Shown in pieces: positions 36,462 to 44,633 of a stretch of DNA of 64,000 bases. This stretch comes from Thiotrichaceae bacterium UBA4486 (GTDB taxonomy: Bacteria > Pseudomonadota > Gammaproteobacteria > Eutrophobiales > Eutrophobiaceae). The notes under the pieces are model-generated. The model made no database searches. It saw only the letters and a list, made by a program, of their open reading frames with translations, and was not told the DNA's origin. Made by a program: the position numbers and the translations under genes. The stretch spans positions 230,288 to 294,287 of the forward strand of contig DGNS01000005.1 of NCBI GenBank assembly GCA_002389045.1. Reading direction: 5' to 3'. Each line of letters opens with the position of its first letter. Position 1 is the first letter of the stretch.

Positions 36462-38420
36462 TTACCGGTAAGTATATCCAAATGTGAGAAAAAAGTTGCG
36501 TTCGGGTGCGGTAAAAAAGCCGACTTCGTTGATAAACAACGGGTTCAGCCCGACCGATGCGGAATCTGAGTAGGCTTTATCGAGCAGATTATTGATTCCG
36601 AGGTTAAGGAAAAAAGTGTCGTTATCATAGTTCAGGTTGACATCAACCCTGCCGTAACCGGGCAGGTCCGGAAAAGTATCGGCAAAATCATTGCCGGCAA
36701 TCCGGTCACTGATCATAAAAACCTCGCTGTGAAAATTCCAGTGAGGATGAAACCGGTAATCGGCACTGACGGCCAGCTGGTGTTCCGCCACCATGGGCAC
36801 ACGATTGCCGGAAAAGGCTCCACGATCAAATTCCGCCCTGGTGAACGTATACCTGGCATCCAGTGTAATTCCACTAACCGGCTCAAACCCCGCTTCGAAC
36901 AGCAGCCCCCTGCGTTCAGTGGGATCGAGATTGATATTTTCAAAAGTGGCATTATTGAAAATGATCTCATCATCCATATCCAGTGCATAGGCCGTGACTG
37001 CGGCGCTCAGCCCATGACCCTGCCACTCGCCGCCGGCCTCATAGGAAGTGCCGGTCTGTGTTTCCAGGGTCGAGGGAGTCCCGAAGACACTGGTTTCCTC
37101 ATCGACCAGGGGAAAGCGATAGACATCTTCACGCTTTATAAAAAAACGCCAGTCCGGGGTCGGACGGAATGAGATACCCAGCGTCGAGGCAGTCTGGTTG
37201 TCTTTCAGTTTATCGCCCGGAAAAAAGCGGAAAAAATCCACCAGTTCGGTCTGTTGCCATGCCTTTCTGAGTCCCGCGGTGACGGCCAGTTGCCGGTTAA
37301 CCGGCACCGTGAGCAAGGTGTACACGCTTTGCATGCCCTGGTGGGTATCCTGCACGCCCAGCGGGCTGAGCAATGTGTAATCCGTATCCTCGATATCGGC
37401 GCCGATGATCACGGTCATATCGTTGTTGCCGACAGGGATCTGCCCACGAAGTCGTGGATTGATGGATCGCACAATACGCTTCTGATCAAACGTGGTGGTG
37501 GCACCGAAAGCGGTCAGTGCACCCTTGATATCCTGGTGACGGTAAGTGAATTCACCGGCCAGTTCCCAGTCGGGCAACAGGCGGTATGTTCCGCCGAGAC
37601 GTGCCATTTCGGAGACGGAATCGTTGAAATCAGCCGGCCGCGTGCTTTGCTTGCGTGATTGTTCAATTTCATCTCTGAACAACACGCCCGGGACTCCGAT
37701 GTCTTCATCCGTGCGCTGGTATTCCGCAAGAATATTGCCATGATCCAGATCATAGGATAGATCCAGAAAGCCATTGATATAGTCAGTATCGTTATTGTCG
37801 CGAAAACCGTCGGATCGGATTCGCTCGGCCGAGATCCGAACCCCGAAACCATTGTCGAAACGATTCTCTGCCTGCACCAGTTGTGACTGTCCATCGTAAC
37901 TGGCAAGCCCGAGCGTCACATTCGCGAGAAAGTCTTCAGGCACACGGGTGATGATATTAATAACGCCGCCGACCGCCTGGTCTCCGTATAATACAGTGCC
38001 TGCGCCGCGGGTAATCTCAATGCGCTCTACATCTTTCAGAAAAATATTATTCAGCTGTGGCGTCGACAGATCGGTATTGTTCAGTCTGCGACCGTCAACG
38101 AGAATCAGCGTATTGAACCCGCCCTTGAGCCCGAAGCCGCGCATGTCCACGGTAGTGCGGCTGCCGTCACCGAACAGATCCTGGATTTGCAGCCCGCCCT
38201 GCCCTCGCAACACATCACTGAGATTCCTGGCGCCGTTGAGTGTGATTTGCTCACGGGTTATGACCTGGATACTGCCGGCTGTGGGTATGCCCGGTGTTTC
38301 CCAGCGGGTGGCGCTGACAACCAGTTCGCCTGTATGCCAGGCGTCCTCGGCATTTGTCCTGGCAGCAGCGCAAAGAAATATCAACAGTAATAAAATCTGG
38401 ACAAACAGAAATTTCTGCAT
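36462..38420 (-). CDS. btuB: TonB-dependent outer membrane cobalamin receptor (BtuB-like)
   Basis: Outer membrane gated channel for vitamin B12. The 652 residues have a signal peptide (FVQILLLLIFLCAAARTNA), a TonB-box-like segment (GELVVSAT), a plug domain (about 45-160; DMRGFGLKGGFNTLILVDGRRL, IEITRGAGTVLYGDQAVGGVINI) and a 22-strand barrel ending in YTYR, with a terminal aromatic-rich strand. Assignment to cobalamin rests on the riboswitch directly upstream rather than on substrate-binding residues. A strong GGGAGGG ribosome site precedes the ATG. First gene of a three-gene operon. Confidence 0.92.
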   Translation of the reverse strand: MQKFLFVQILLLLIFLCAAARTNAEDAWHTGELVVSATRWETPGIPTAGSIQVITREQITLNGARNLSDVLRGQGGLQIQDLFGDGSRTTVDMRGFGLKGGFNTLILVDGRRLNNTDLSTPQLNNIFLKDVERIEITRGAGTVLYGDQAVGGVINIITRVPEDFLANVTLGLASYDGQSQLVQAENRFDNGFGVRISAERIRSDGFRDNNDTDYINGFLDLSYDLDHGNILAEYQRTDEDIGVPGVLFRDEIEQSRKQSTRPADFNDSVSEMARLGGTYRLLPDWELAGEFTYRHQDIKGALTAFGATTTFDQKRIVRSINPRLRGQIPVGNNDMTVIIGADIEDTDYTLLSPLGVQDTHQGMQSVYTLLTVPVNRQLAVTAGLRKAWQQTELVDFFRFFPGDKLKDNQTASTLGISFRPTPDWRFFIKREDVYRFPLVDEETSVFGTPSTLETQTGTSYEAGGEWQGHGLSAAVTAYALDMDDEIIFNNATFENINLDPTERRGLLFEAGFEPVSGITLDARYTFTRAEFDRGAFSGNRVPMVAEHQLAVSADYRFHPHWNFHSEVFMISDRIAGNDFADTFPDLPGYGRVDVNLNYDNDTFFLNLGINNLLDKAYSDSASVGLNPLFINEVGFFTAPERNFFLTFGYTYR

Positions 38421-38530
38421 CCGACCACCCTCCCCGGTGATCAGGACGCGCGTGCATAGCTGTCAACAAACCATGACTGCACAAGGCGTGTTCACAGTGT
38501 CGCCCGCCGCGACCTGGTGATTAATGACAT

Positions 38531-38720
38531 TACAGGCCGGTATCCGGGCTCGTGAGTGATGTTAACCATCGGTCAATCGCCTTCCCATGTCGTATCACAC
38601 AGTGGCGTGTTGATTGCCTTTACTCACTTACCGTTGCGGGGGCAGCGCCGGCCTTGTCATCATGTGACGCACCGGCTTCCCGTTTAACCCGTCAGTCAAA
38701 AGACCACCGGGCACCTGTAA
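38531..38720 (-). ncRNA. Cobalamin riboswitch
   Basis: On the minus strand the leader of btuB contains every core element of the B12 aptamer in order: AGGTGCC, the AAACGGGAAGCCGGTG block, the B12-box TGCCCCCGCAACGGTAAG, CACTG, GGGAAGGC and the closing GAGCCCGGATACCGGCC. It ends about 110 bases before the btuB ATG, leaving room for an expression platform. Binding of adenosylcobalamin should reduce expression of btuB, the DUF6580 gene and the adenosyltransferase. The remaining 38421-38530 leader has no gene. Confidence 0.96.
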
Positions 38721-38730
38721 AACTGTAGGT

Positions 38731-38759
38731 AAGTTAATACCTTGAAAGGACACTGTCAA
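38731..38759 (-). promoter_or_regulatory. Probable sigma-70 promoter for the riboswitch operon
   Basis: On the minus strand a perfect TTGACA (38759-38754) is followed after 17 bases by TAACTT (38736-38731), a weak -10 that keeps the key A2 and T6. This places the transcript start a few bases before the riboswitch. The -10 is poor, so this is tentative. Confidence 0.4.
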
Positions 38760-38767
38760 ACCGGATG

Positions 38768-39541
38768 CTAGTCCAGGGGGATTTCGATTTGCCAGCGGAA
38801 CGTGTTATCGGGTGTGGCATCCGTAAGCCCGAACAACCACGCCAGGCTGTATTCAATCTCCACGGATCCGATCCCGAATTCATGATACAGAACGGGGCCG
38901 ATGCGATGTTCCTGATCGTCGAGATCGCGGATATCCCGCAGCTCACCGAGTTTGCCGAAAGCTTCCACACCCAGCTTCAGGTGCCCGCTGATCGGCCTGC
39001 GCGTGCGCCAGGCGTATTCAAATTCAAGGTCATCGTCACCCTTGCTGCCGAGTTCCTGTTCAAAGGTCAGGTTCAGGATATTCTGGTAATCGTGCCAGTA
39101 TTTTTCGAGGAGGATCTTGCCTTCGAATACATCGGGGTCGCTGTCATCATCAGCAAGCTTGTACTCGAGATACAATCCGGCATCCAGCCAGTATTTGCCG
39201 GTTTCAGTCAGTTGCAGGATATTTTCCCAGGCAGTTGTATCGTAGCGCAATGAACCGGTCGCGCTCTTGTCCAGGCGGGCGACAATCGCGGTTTTCCACC
39301 AGTCGGTTACACCATATTCAATCTCGAAGACATGCCGCTGGGCACCGTCCCTGTTGTCGTCATCATCGATTGTGGTATTACCCCGGTTCTCGAATGCGAG
39401 TTCACCTTTCTGGACCCTGGGCGAATACACCTTTGGATCGGCATGACTCACTGAAGTGCACATGAATCCGAGTACAAGTATCCGGGTAAGGTAGTAGATG
39501 AAACCATGGTTTCTGAAAAAATCAAAACCCTGAACATTCAT
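38768..39541 (-). CDS. Putative outer membrane beta-barrel protein, uncharacterised
   Basis: I do not recognise a named family. The 257 residues start with an export signal (YYLTRILVLGFMCTSVSHA, cut near SHAD). The mature part is rich in Tyr, Trp, Asp and Glu with alternating polar/hydrophobic strands (FEIEYGVTDWWKTAIVARL, WLDAGLYLEYKL, SGHLKLGVEAFG, VEIEYSLAWLFGL) and ends FRWQIEIPLD, suggesting a small barrel of 10-12 strands. The start lies 28 bases from a GTTAAG-N5-CTTAAG element, and the gene is divergent from the glycosyltransferase operon, so shared control with the envelope-modification genes is possible. Confidence 0.7.
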   Translation of the reverse strand: MNVQGFDFFRNHGFIYYLTRILVLGFMCTSVSHADPKVYSPRVQKGELAFENRGNTTIDDDDNRDGAQRHVFEIEYGVTDWWKTAIVARLDKSATGSLRYDTTAWENILQLTETGKYWLDAGLYLEYKLADDDSDPDVFEGKILLEKYWHDYQNILNLTFEQELGSKGDDDLEFEYAWRTRRPISGHLKLGVEAFGKLGELRDIRDLDDQEHRIGPVLYHEFGIGSVEIEYSLAWLFGLTDATPDNTFRWQIEIPLD

Positions 39542-39568
39542 TGTTTATGTTCTCCGGCTGTATGTATC

Positions 39569-39585
39569 GTTAAGATTTTCTTAAG
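39569..39585. promoter_or_regulatory. PmrA/QseB-type box (GTTAAG-N5-CTTAAG)
   Basis: Direct repeat GTTAAG, five bases, CTTAAG. It fits the PmrA-box pattern ([C/T]TTAA[T/G]-N5-[C/T]TTAA[T/G]) at all but its first base. It lies between the divergent outer membrane protein gene and the GT2-LABNTD-ArnT-like operon. A near-consensus -10 (TATAAC, 39619-39624) lies 33 bases further on the plus strand. The same type of element sits in front of the PmrA-like regulator gene at 47566-47582. Confidence 0.65.
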
Positions 39586-39669
39586 ATTTATATGCTAAAA
39601 AGATGTTTGTACAGGCAGTATAACCTGTGGTCCCGTCATGTAACCCTGTCTGAATGAAATTTTACATCT

Positions 39670-40416
39670 ATGGCAAAAAAACCTGATTTTTCAATAGTGA
39701 TCCCGATCAAGGAGGAAGCCGAATCTATAGGATACCTGCTTGATGAAACAGGGTATGCAATAAAAACGGATTATTTTTACGAGATCATTCTGGTTGATGA
39801 CGGCAGTATGGATAATACCAGAAACATGATCAGTCAGTATATGACCTGCAGTCCGATACAAATAACCTGTTTCAGACACGACAGGAATTATGGACAGAGT
39901 GCAGCGTTGCTGACCGGCATTCGGGGCGCCATGGCGGACTGGATTATTACCATGGATGGCGATGGTCAGAATGATCCTGCTGATATAAAAACCCTGCTCA
40001 ATGAATTAAAGAAACACAAGACGGACGATCCCAGACTGATTTGCGGCCGGCGTATAAAAAGAAAGGATAATTTCGTAAAAAGATACTCATCAAAAATCGC
40101 CAATACATTTCGCAGTTATCTGCTCGGAGACGAGGCACCGGATACCGGTTGCGGTTTGAAACTGATCCACCGGGAAACCTTTCTGAAACTGCCGCATTTT
40201 GATCACATGCACAGATTTCTTCCAGCACTGTTCAAAAATCACGGCTATACAGTCTGCCACGTGGATGTAAATCATCGATACCGTATGAGTGGACAGAGTA
40301 AATACGGTATTCAAAACCGGCTTTGGGCGGGATTGATCGACACAGCCGGATTGATCTGGCTTAATCGACGCAGTCTACAGCCATATACCGAGGAGGTATT
40401 GTCCTGTGACAATTGA
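39670..40416 (+). CDS. GT2-family glycosyltransferase (dolichol-P-mannose synthase/ArnC-like)
   Basis: Predicted to transfer a sugar from a nucleotide donor to a polyprenyl phosphate on the cytoplasmic face. The 248 residues have the GT-A fold start FSIVIPIKEEAESIG, the nucleotide-binding VDDGSMDNT and the metal motif MDGDGQNDP. TGCGLKLIHRE is the family acceptor-side block. It lacks the two C-terminal membrane helices of ArnC. It overlaps the LABNTD gene by 11 bases, and with it and the GT39 gene forms the set that makes and uses a lipid-linked sugar. Confidence 0.9.
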   Translation: MAKKPDFSIVIPIKEEAESIGYLLDETGYAIKTDYFYEIILVDDGSMDNTRNMISQYMTCSPIQITCFRHDRNYGQSAALLTGIRGAMADWIITMDGDGQNDPADIKTLLNELKKHKTDDPRLICGRRIKRKDNFVKRYSSKIANTFRSYLLGDEAPDTGCGLKLIHRETFLKLPHFDHMHRFLPALFKNHGYTVCHVDVNHRYRMSGQSKYGIQNRLWAGLIDTAGLIWLNRRSLQPYTEEVLSCDN

Positions 40417-40705
40417 ACAATTCTGGCTGTGTGCCGGCCTTACGGGGCAGTTTTTATTTTCCTGCCGCTTTGTCGTCCAATGGCTGAGCAGTGAAATGTC
40501 CGGAAAAAGTATAGTGCCGATTGCCTTCTGGTATTTCAGTATCGCCGGCAGCCTGATTTTATTGTCTTACGCTATACATCAAGCTGACCCTGTTTTCATC
40601 ATCGGGCAATCAACCGGGTTTATTATATATCTGCGAAACCTCATGCTGATTCATAACGAAAGAAGACAACAGTATACCGGCATAGAAGTTTCCGGCGCGG
40701 AATAA
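40406..40705 (+). CDS. LABNTD small membrane protein
   Basis: Lipid-A-disaccharide-synthase N-terminal domain protein of 99 residues with three membrane helices (about 5-25, 36-55, 62-80). LTGQFLFSCRFVVQWLSSEM is the family hallmark, as are IPIAFWYFSIAGSLILLSYA-like helices. Stand-alone copies commonly sit between a GT2 and a GT39 gene and may help handle lipid-linked sugars, but the function is unproven. Overlaps the GT2 end and is 25 bases before the GT39 gene. Confidence 0.9.
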   Translation: MTIEQFWLCAGLTGQFLFSCRFVVQWLSSEMSGKSIVPIAFWYFSIAGSLILLSYAIHQADPVFIIGQSTGFIIYLRNLMLIHNERRQQYTGIEVSGAE

Positions 40706-40730
40706 ACCGCATTCGGAAGTACACGTTGTT

Positions 40731-42341
40731 ATGAAAACCCGTCAGCATTCCGGATTCAATCCGTATGTGTCAGAACGGTGGTTGATTCTGATGCTGATAG
40801 CAGCTGCTGTTCTCGTCGGCATATCCGGTATGAAAAGGCTGCCGATGGATAATCATGAAGCCCTCGTTGTTCAGACAGCACGCGAAATGCAGAGCAGGGA
40901 TGACTGGATATTACCATGGTTCAATGGCGAACCCCGGCTTAACAAGCCACCACTCAGTTACTGGCTTACAGGAATAGCAGCTAATATTTTCCAGGAAGGT
41001 GATTTATACCGGGCGTGGCACGGACGCCTGGTTTCATTGCTGGCCGGACTTGGCCTGGTTGTCTGTACCCTGATAAGCGGTCATCTTCTTTTCAATAACA
41101 GGGTTGCTCTGCAGTCATCATTTATCCTGATTACGACCAGCGGCTGGTTTACCTACACACATGACGCCCGTCCGGACATACTGTACGCATTCATGTGCAC
41201 CCTGGGTATGACCGGTTTCCTGGTGGCGCTGGTTTCGGCAAGTGAAGTGCAAAGGAGAGTTGCCGGCGTCGTGGCCTGGAGCGGAATGGCATTGGCTGTT
41301 CTTGCCAAGGGGCCACACATGCCCCTGGCCTACCTTGGCGGAACACTGCTTTGGGCATTATCCCTGCACCTTCCGCTTGCAGATATCAACCACAGGCTCA
41401 AACCGCTGACTGGAATGTTTATTGTTGTACTTCTGGCCGGTCCATGGTGGCTGCTTGTGAATCAACATGCCGACATCAGGGGGCTGGAAAATACCCAGTT
41501 ATCCGGCAGTCTGCTCACCATGCATCCGCGAAACCTGCTTGACCTTTATTATTTCTACCGTCCACTGATTCTATTTTTGCCCTGGGTGTTGTTACTGCCG
41601 TTTACATTGATCCGGATCAAGTACAATGGACTGGATTCGGGCATAAAATTTGCCCTTATCATGATTATATTACCGGCACTGATGCTGGAGACAGGCCCGC
41701 AAAAACGGTGGTATTACCTGTTACCATCTATCATGCCGATGTGCCTGCTGCTGGGCGCGGGCATGGAAGAATTGCAGGAGATGATACGCGGGCGAAAAAT
41801 TCCTGCCTTTGCTGTTATCGCCGGGGCACTGGCGATTGCCCTGGGCACCATCCTGTATCATTCCCCTGGTGTATACATTACTCCGGCTGGACAGATATTC
41901 AGGGAAATGACAGTGTTATTTCTGCTCGGCCTCGCTTTCCTGTCAATCACCGGCTTTCAATTGGCTGTCGAATCGGTTTTTCCGGTCATTTTCCTGATAT
42001 ATTTCGTTACCTATCTTTATCTGGGCAACACGTTATCAGGCTGGAGTACCGACAGATTTGAACGTGAGATCCTGGCCGAAAAAATTCTCTCAGTACAGGA
42101 ACCACAATCACGGATTATGACAATGGGGATAGAGCCGGGCGTGTATACTTTCTATACTGGCACAAAGATTAAACCGGTACGGACTCCGGCTGAAATTGAA
42201 TCAATTCGGCAGAACCATAGCGTGGTGCTTCTGGTCAATCCCGGACTCCTGGACACACTGCCGGAGGATTTTCGGATCATCGGCACGGTACAATCATCAG
42301 GGAAAACAACAGATGTTGCTGTATATGCACCACATTTATAA
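40731..42341 (+). CDS. ArnT-like GT39 glycosyltransferase
   Basis: Integral membrane transferase expected to move a sugar from undecaprenyl phosphate onto lipid A or another periplasmic acceptor. The 536 residues have about 12 hydrophobic helices. The first periplasmic loop has the GT39 signature: PMDNHEALVVQTAREMQ, DDWILPWFNGEPRLNKPPLSYWL, close in layout to ArnT. MLETGPQKRWYYLLPSIMPM is the later conserved block. Together with the upstream GT2 and LABNTD genes and a PmrA-type box it looks like a lipid A decoration module. The exact sugar is not predictable here; no arnA/arnB genes are present. Confidence 0.87.
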   Translation: MKTRQHSGFNPYVSERWLILMLIAAAVLVGISGMKRLPMDNHEALVVQTAREMQSRDDWILPWFNGEPRLNKPPLSYWLTGIAANIFQEGDLYRAWHGRLVSLLAGLGLVVCTLISGHLLFNNRVALQSSFILITTSGWFTYTHDARPDILYAFMCTLGMTGFLVALVSASEVQRRVAGVVAWSGMALAVLAKGPHMPLAYLGGTLLWALSLHLPLADINHRLKPLTGMFIVVLLAGPWWLLVNQHADIRGLENTQLSGSLLTMHPRNLLDLYYFYRPLILFLPWVLLLPFTLIRIKYNGLDSGIKFALIMIILPALMLETGPQKRWYYLLPSIMPMCLLLGAGMEELQEMIRGRKIPAFAVIAGALAIALGTILYHSPGVYITPAGQIFREMTVLFLLGLAFLSITGFQLAVESVFPVIFLIYFVTYLYLGNTLSGWSTDRFEREILAEKILSVQEPQSRIMTMGIEPGVYTFYTGTKIKPVRTPAEIESIRQNHSVVLLVNPGLLDTLPEDFRIIGTVQSSGKTTDVAVYAPHL

Positions 42342-42356
42342 TGACGGAGATATAAG

Positions 42357-43124
42357 TTGACTGACAGCAGTATTACAGGTTCATCGCAAACCTCACGTGA
42401 ATATCGGGTCTGGGACAGGTCGATCCGCCTTTTTCACTGGATCAATGTTTTCCTGGTAAGCCTTCTGGTTGGCCTGGGGCTGGCCATACTGAACAGCAAG
42501 GCATTGCAAGTCGGAGATGAAGGCAAGATATTGCTGAAAACACTGCATTCATGGGCCGGTTATGCTTTTATTGCGAATCTGTTATGGAGGATATTCCAGG
42601 GTTTTTTCGGCAGTCAATATTCACGCTGGTCACATGTCCTGCCTTTCAGAAGAGAGTATTTCAAGAGCCTTGCTACCTACCTGCGAAGCCTCAAAACAGA
42701 TCCGCAAAAGTATCTGGGACACAATCCCGCAGCACGGCTTGTCATAGCATTACTGTTGATATCAATGTGCCTGCAGGCAGCAACCGGACTGGTACTTGCC
42801 GGAACGGATCTTTATTTGCCGCCTTTCGGGCATGAATTCAAGGAACAGGTCATGGCCGCCGGTGAAGACCATGAAAAAATCGCTAATGTAAAACCCGGAA
42901 TGAAAGAAAATCTGGATCCCGAAGGCTACAAGGAGATGCGCGCCTTCAGGGAACCGTTCATTACTATACATGAAATGAACTTCTTTTTTATGCTCACGAT
43001 GATTGCCATCCATATCCTTGGAGTGATCGTAACTGAAATAAAGGAAAGAAATGCCATCGTCTCGGCCATGATAACCGGTAACAAGTACTTCACCGAAGAT
43101 CCGGTGGACCTGACCAATGAGTAA
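42357..43124 (+). CDS. Cytochrome b561-family di-heme membrane protein
   Basis: Electron carrier in the inner membrane. The 255 residues begin at TTG behind GGAG (42345-42348). Four membrane helices carry candidate heme His residues: RLFHWINVFL, KTLHSWAGYAFIANLLWRIFQGF, and ITIHEMNFFFMLTMIAIHILGV. A periplasmic insert of about 45 residues (ENLDPEGYKEMRAF region) lies between helices three and four. It is 15 bases after the GT39 gene and probably in the same transcript. The electron donor and acceptor are unknown; the link to glycosylation is only positional. Confidence 0.88.
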   Translation: MTDSSITGSSQTSREYRVWDRSIRLFHWINVFLVSLLVGLGLAILNSKALQVGDEGKILLKTLHSWAGYAFIANLLWRIFQGFFGSQYSRWSHVLPFRREYFKSLATYLRSLKTDPQKYLGHNPAARLVIALLLISMCLQAATGLVLAGTDLYLPPFGHEFKEQVMAAGEDHEKIANVKPGMKENLDPEGYKEMRAFREPFITIHEMNFFFMLTMIAIHILGVIVTEIKERNAIVSAMITGNKYFTEDPVDLTNE

Positions 43125-43132
43125 ATAACCGG

Positions 43133-43807
43133 TTATTTGAATGCGTCGTTCTTTTTGGCCATGGATTGGGCAGCCCTGAGCCGGGCCAAAGCCAGCCTGG
43201 TTTCCTCGCGTCTGCCCTTGTCAGCCAGTGGACGGTCGGGGCGGTCTGGCGCTTTGAGGGCTTTTTCAAACGCCTGTTCAGCCGCTTTGTAATCTCCCTG
43301 TTCCAGCAGGAAATCACCGTAGAAGAAGTTTGAATCGATGCCATCAGGATTCACTTCCAGACCTTTAACGAGGTATTCCCCGGCCTTTTCCCGGTCGCCA
43401 AATCCGAGCGGCCAACCGGGGACCTGGTAGTAGAGGCTGCCAAGACTGGTTAATGCGGAACCGCCCATGGCGGAGGCATCCATTTCAATGGCATGTTCAA
43501 ATGCGGATTTTGCGCGTTTGACCAGCCCCAGAGCACCGAGTCCACCCTTGACACCCGCCCACGTGGAGAGAATGATTCCTTCCCAGATATGCGCTTCCAC
43601 CTGGTGGTCCTGCTCCTTACGCACCATGGCGGCTTTTTCAGCCAGTTGCTCAAATGCCTTTTCCTGCTGGTCCTTGTTTAAATCATATTTGATACGGGCC
43701 CAGTCACTGCGAAGATCCCGTATTTCATCCGTCAATTCAGCACGACACAGCAGACTGAAAACCATCAGGGATAGAGCAAACAATAATCTGTAATGTATGA
43801 GTTTCAT
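43133..43807 (-). CDS. Periplasmic TPR protein (TatT-like)
   Basis: The 224 residues have a signal peptide (LIHYRLLFALSLMVFSLLCRA) and helical repeats of TPR type, clearest at YGDFLLEQGDYKAAEQAFEKAL and AKSAFEHAIEMDASAMGGSALTSLGSLYY. GWPLGFGDREKAGEYLVKGLEVNPDGI resembles TRAP-T associated TatT proteins, which bind ligands in a central pore. Last gene of the hemolysin-family operon; its ATG overlaps the dehydrogenase stop (ATGA), so it is coupled to that pathway. A role in holding or exporting a hydrophobic product is speculation. Confidence 0.82.
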   Translation of the reverse strand: MKLIHYRLLFALSLMVFSLLCRAELTDEIRDLRSDWARIKYDLNKDQQEKAFEQLAEKAAMVRKEQDHQVEAHIWEGIILSTWAGVKGGLGALGLVKRAKSAFEHAIEMDASAMGGSALTSLGSLYYQVPGWPLGFGDREKAGEYLVKGLEVNPDGIDSNFFYGDFLLEQGDYKAAEQAFEKALKAPDRPDRPLADKGRREETRLALARLRAAQSMAKKNDAFK

Positions 43808-44631
43808 GTATATGTCTCCTGTTGTTTTGCCGTGCTGCGCGCATGGCGTCTGATAACGGGCAATTGTTTGTTAAGAAAATAATCAACCAGTGAAGGAAAC
43901 AGACTGTTCAGCTTGACAAACAACCGTTCAGGCCAGCCAAGATACATCTGTTTTCTGTCCATACGGATGGCATCAATGATCTGTCGGGCAACGTTATCGG
44001 GATCATCCATGGCGACCCCAAGCTCCCTGTTCATCTCAACAACCAGAGCAGTATTGAAATCTGTACGGGTTGCTCTTGGCGCTACATAACTGACCGTGAT
44101 TTCACTATCAGCCAGTTCCCGTGCCAGCGCCTCACTGAATCCGCGCAGGGCGAATTTGCTGGATGAATACAGGCAAAAGCCCGGAAATCCGATGGACCCG
44201 AATATGGAACCCACGTTCATGATATGGGCGGATGAAGATTTCTGGAGTTCCGGTATCAGGTTATGAATCAATATCAGCGGCGCAATAACATTAGTTTGAA
44301 ATACTGCCTCGATTTCATCGGCCTGGCCGTCCGCAAACAAACCGAACTGACTGATGCCGGCGCAATTGATGATTCCATCGATTCCTGAATTGTTCCCGCG
44401 AATAGTATCAACAATGCTTTTTCTGCCGTCGTCACGGATGAAATCCGCTTCTACCAGAGTCACATAATCATAATATTCCGGTTCCAGTTCATCACGACAC
44501 CTCTGAAGCTTCTCCATGTTCCTGCCCACCAGCACAGCATGACCGCCGGCGGCAACCAGTCTGTGCATGATCCGCCGGCCAATACCGCCACTGGCACCCA
44601 GCAATAAAAATTTTCTGCCACTTATTTCCAT
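43804..44631 (-). CDS. Short-chain dehydrogenase/reductase
   Basis: Classical SDR of 275 residues. The cofactor motif is LLGASGGIGRRIMHRL (11-26), NCAGISQFG is the stabilising NAG-type motif, and the catalytic Ser/Tyr/Lys are in MNVGSIFGSIGFPGFCLYSSSK (YSSSK). A C-terminal extension (LFPSLVDYFLNKQLPVIRRHA) resembles those of membrane-associated SDRs acting on lipid-like substrates. It starts two bases after the diiron oxidase stop and overlaps the TPR gene. Likely reduces a carbonyl in the pathway encoded by this operon. Confidence 0.92.
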   Translation of the reverse strand: MEISGRKFLLLGASGGIGRRIMHRLVAAGGHAVLVGRNMEKLQRCRDELEPEYYDYVTLVEADFIRDDGRKSIVDTIRGNNSGIDGIINCAGISQFGLFADGQADEIEAVFQTNVIAPLILIHNLIPELQKSSSAHIMNVGSIFGSIGFPGFCLYSSSKFALRGFSEALARELADSEITVSYVAPRATRTDFNTALVVEMNRELGVAMDDPDNVARQIIDAIRMDRKQMYLGWPERLFVKLNSLFPSLVDYFLNKQLPVIRRHARSTAKQQETYT

Positions 44632-44633
44632 CT

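Noticed and set aside
38768..39541. Outer membrane protein as part of the cobalamin riboswitch operon
   Set aside because: It lies upstream of the riboswitch promoter and is separated from btuB by it; its context is the PmrA-type box.
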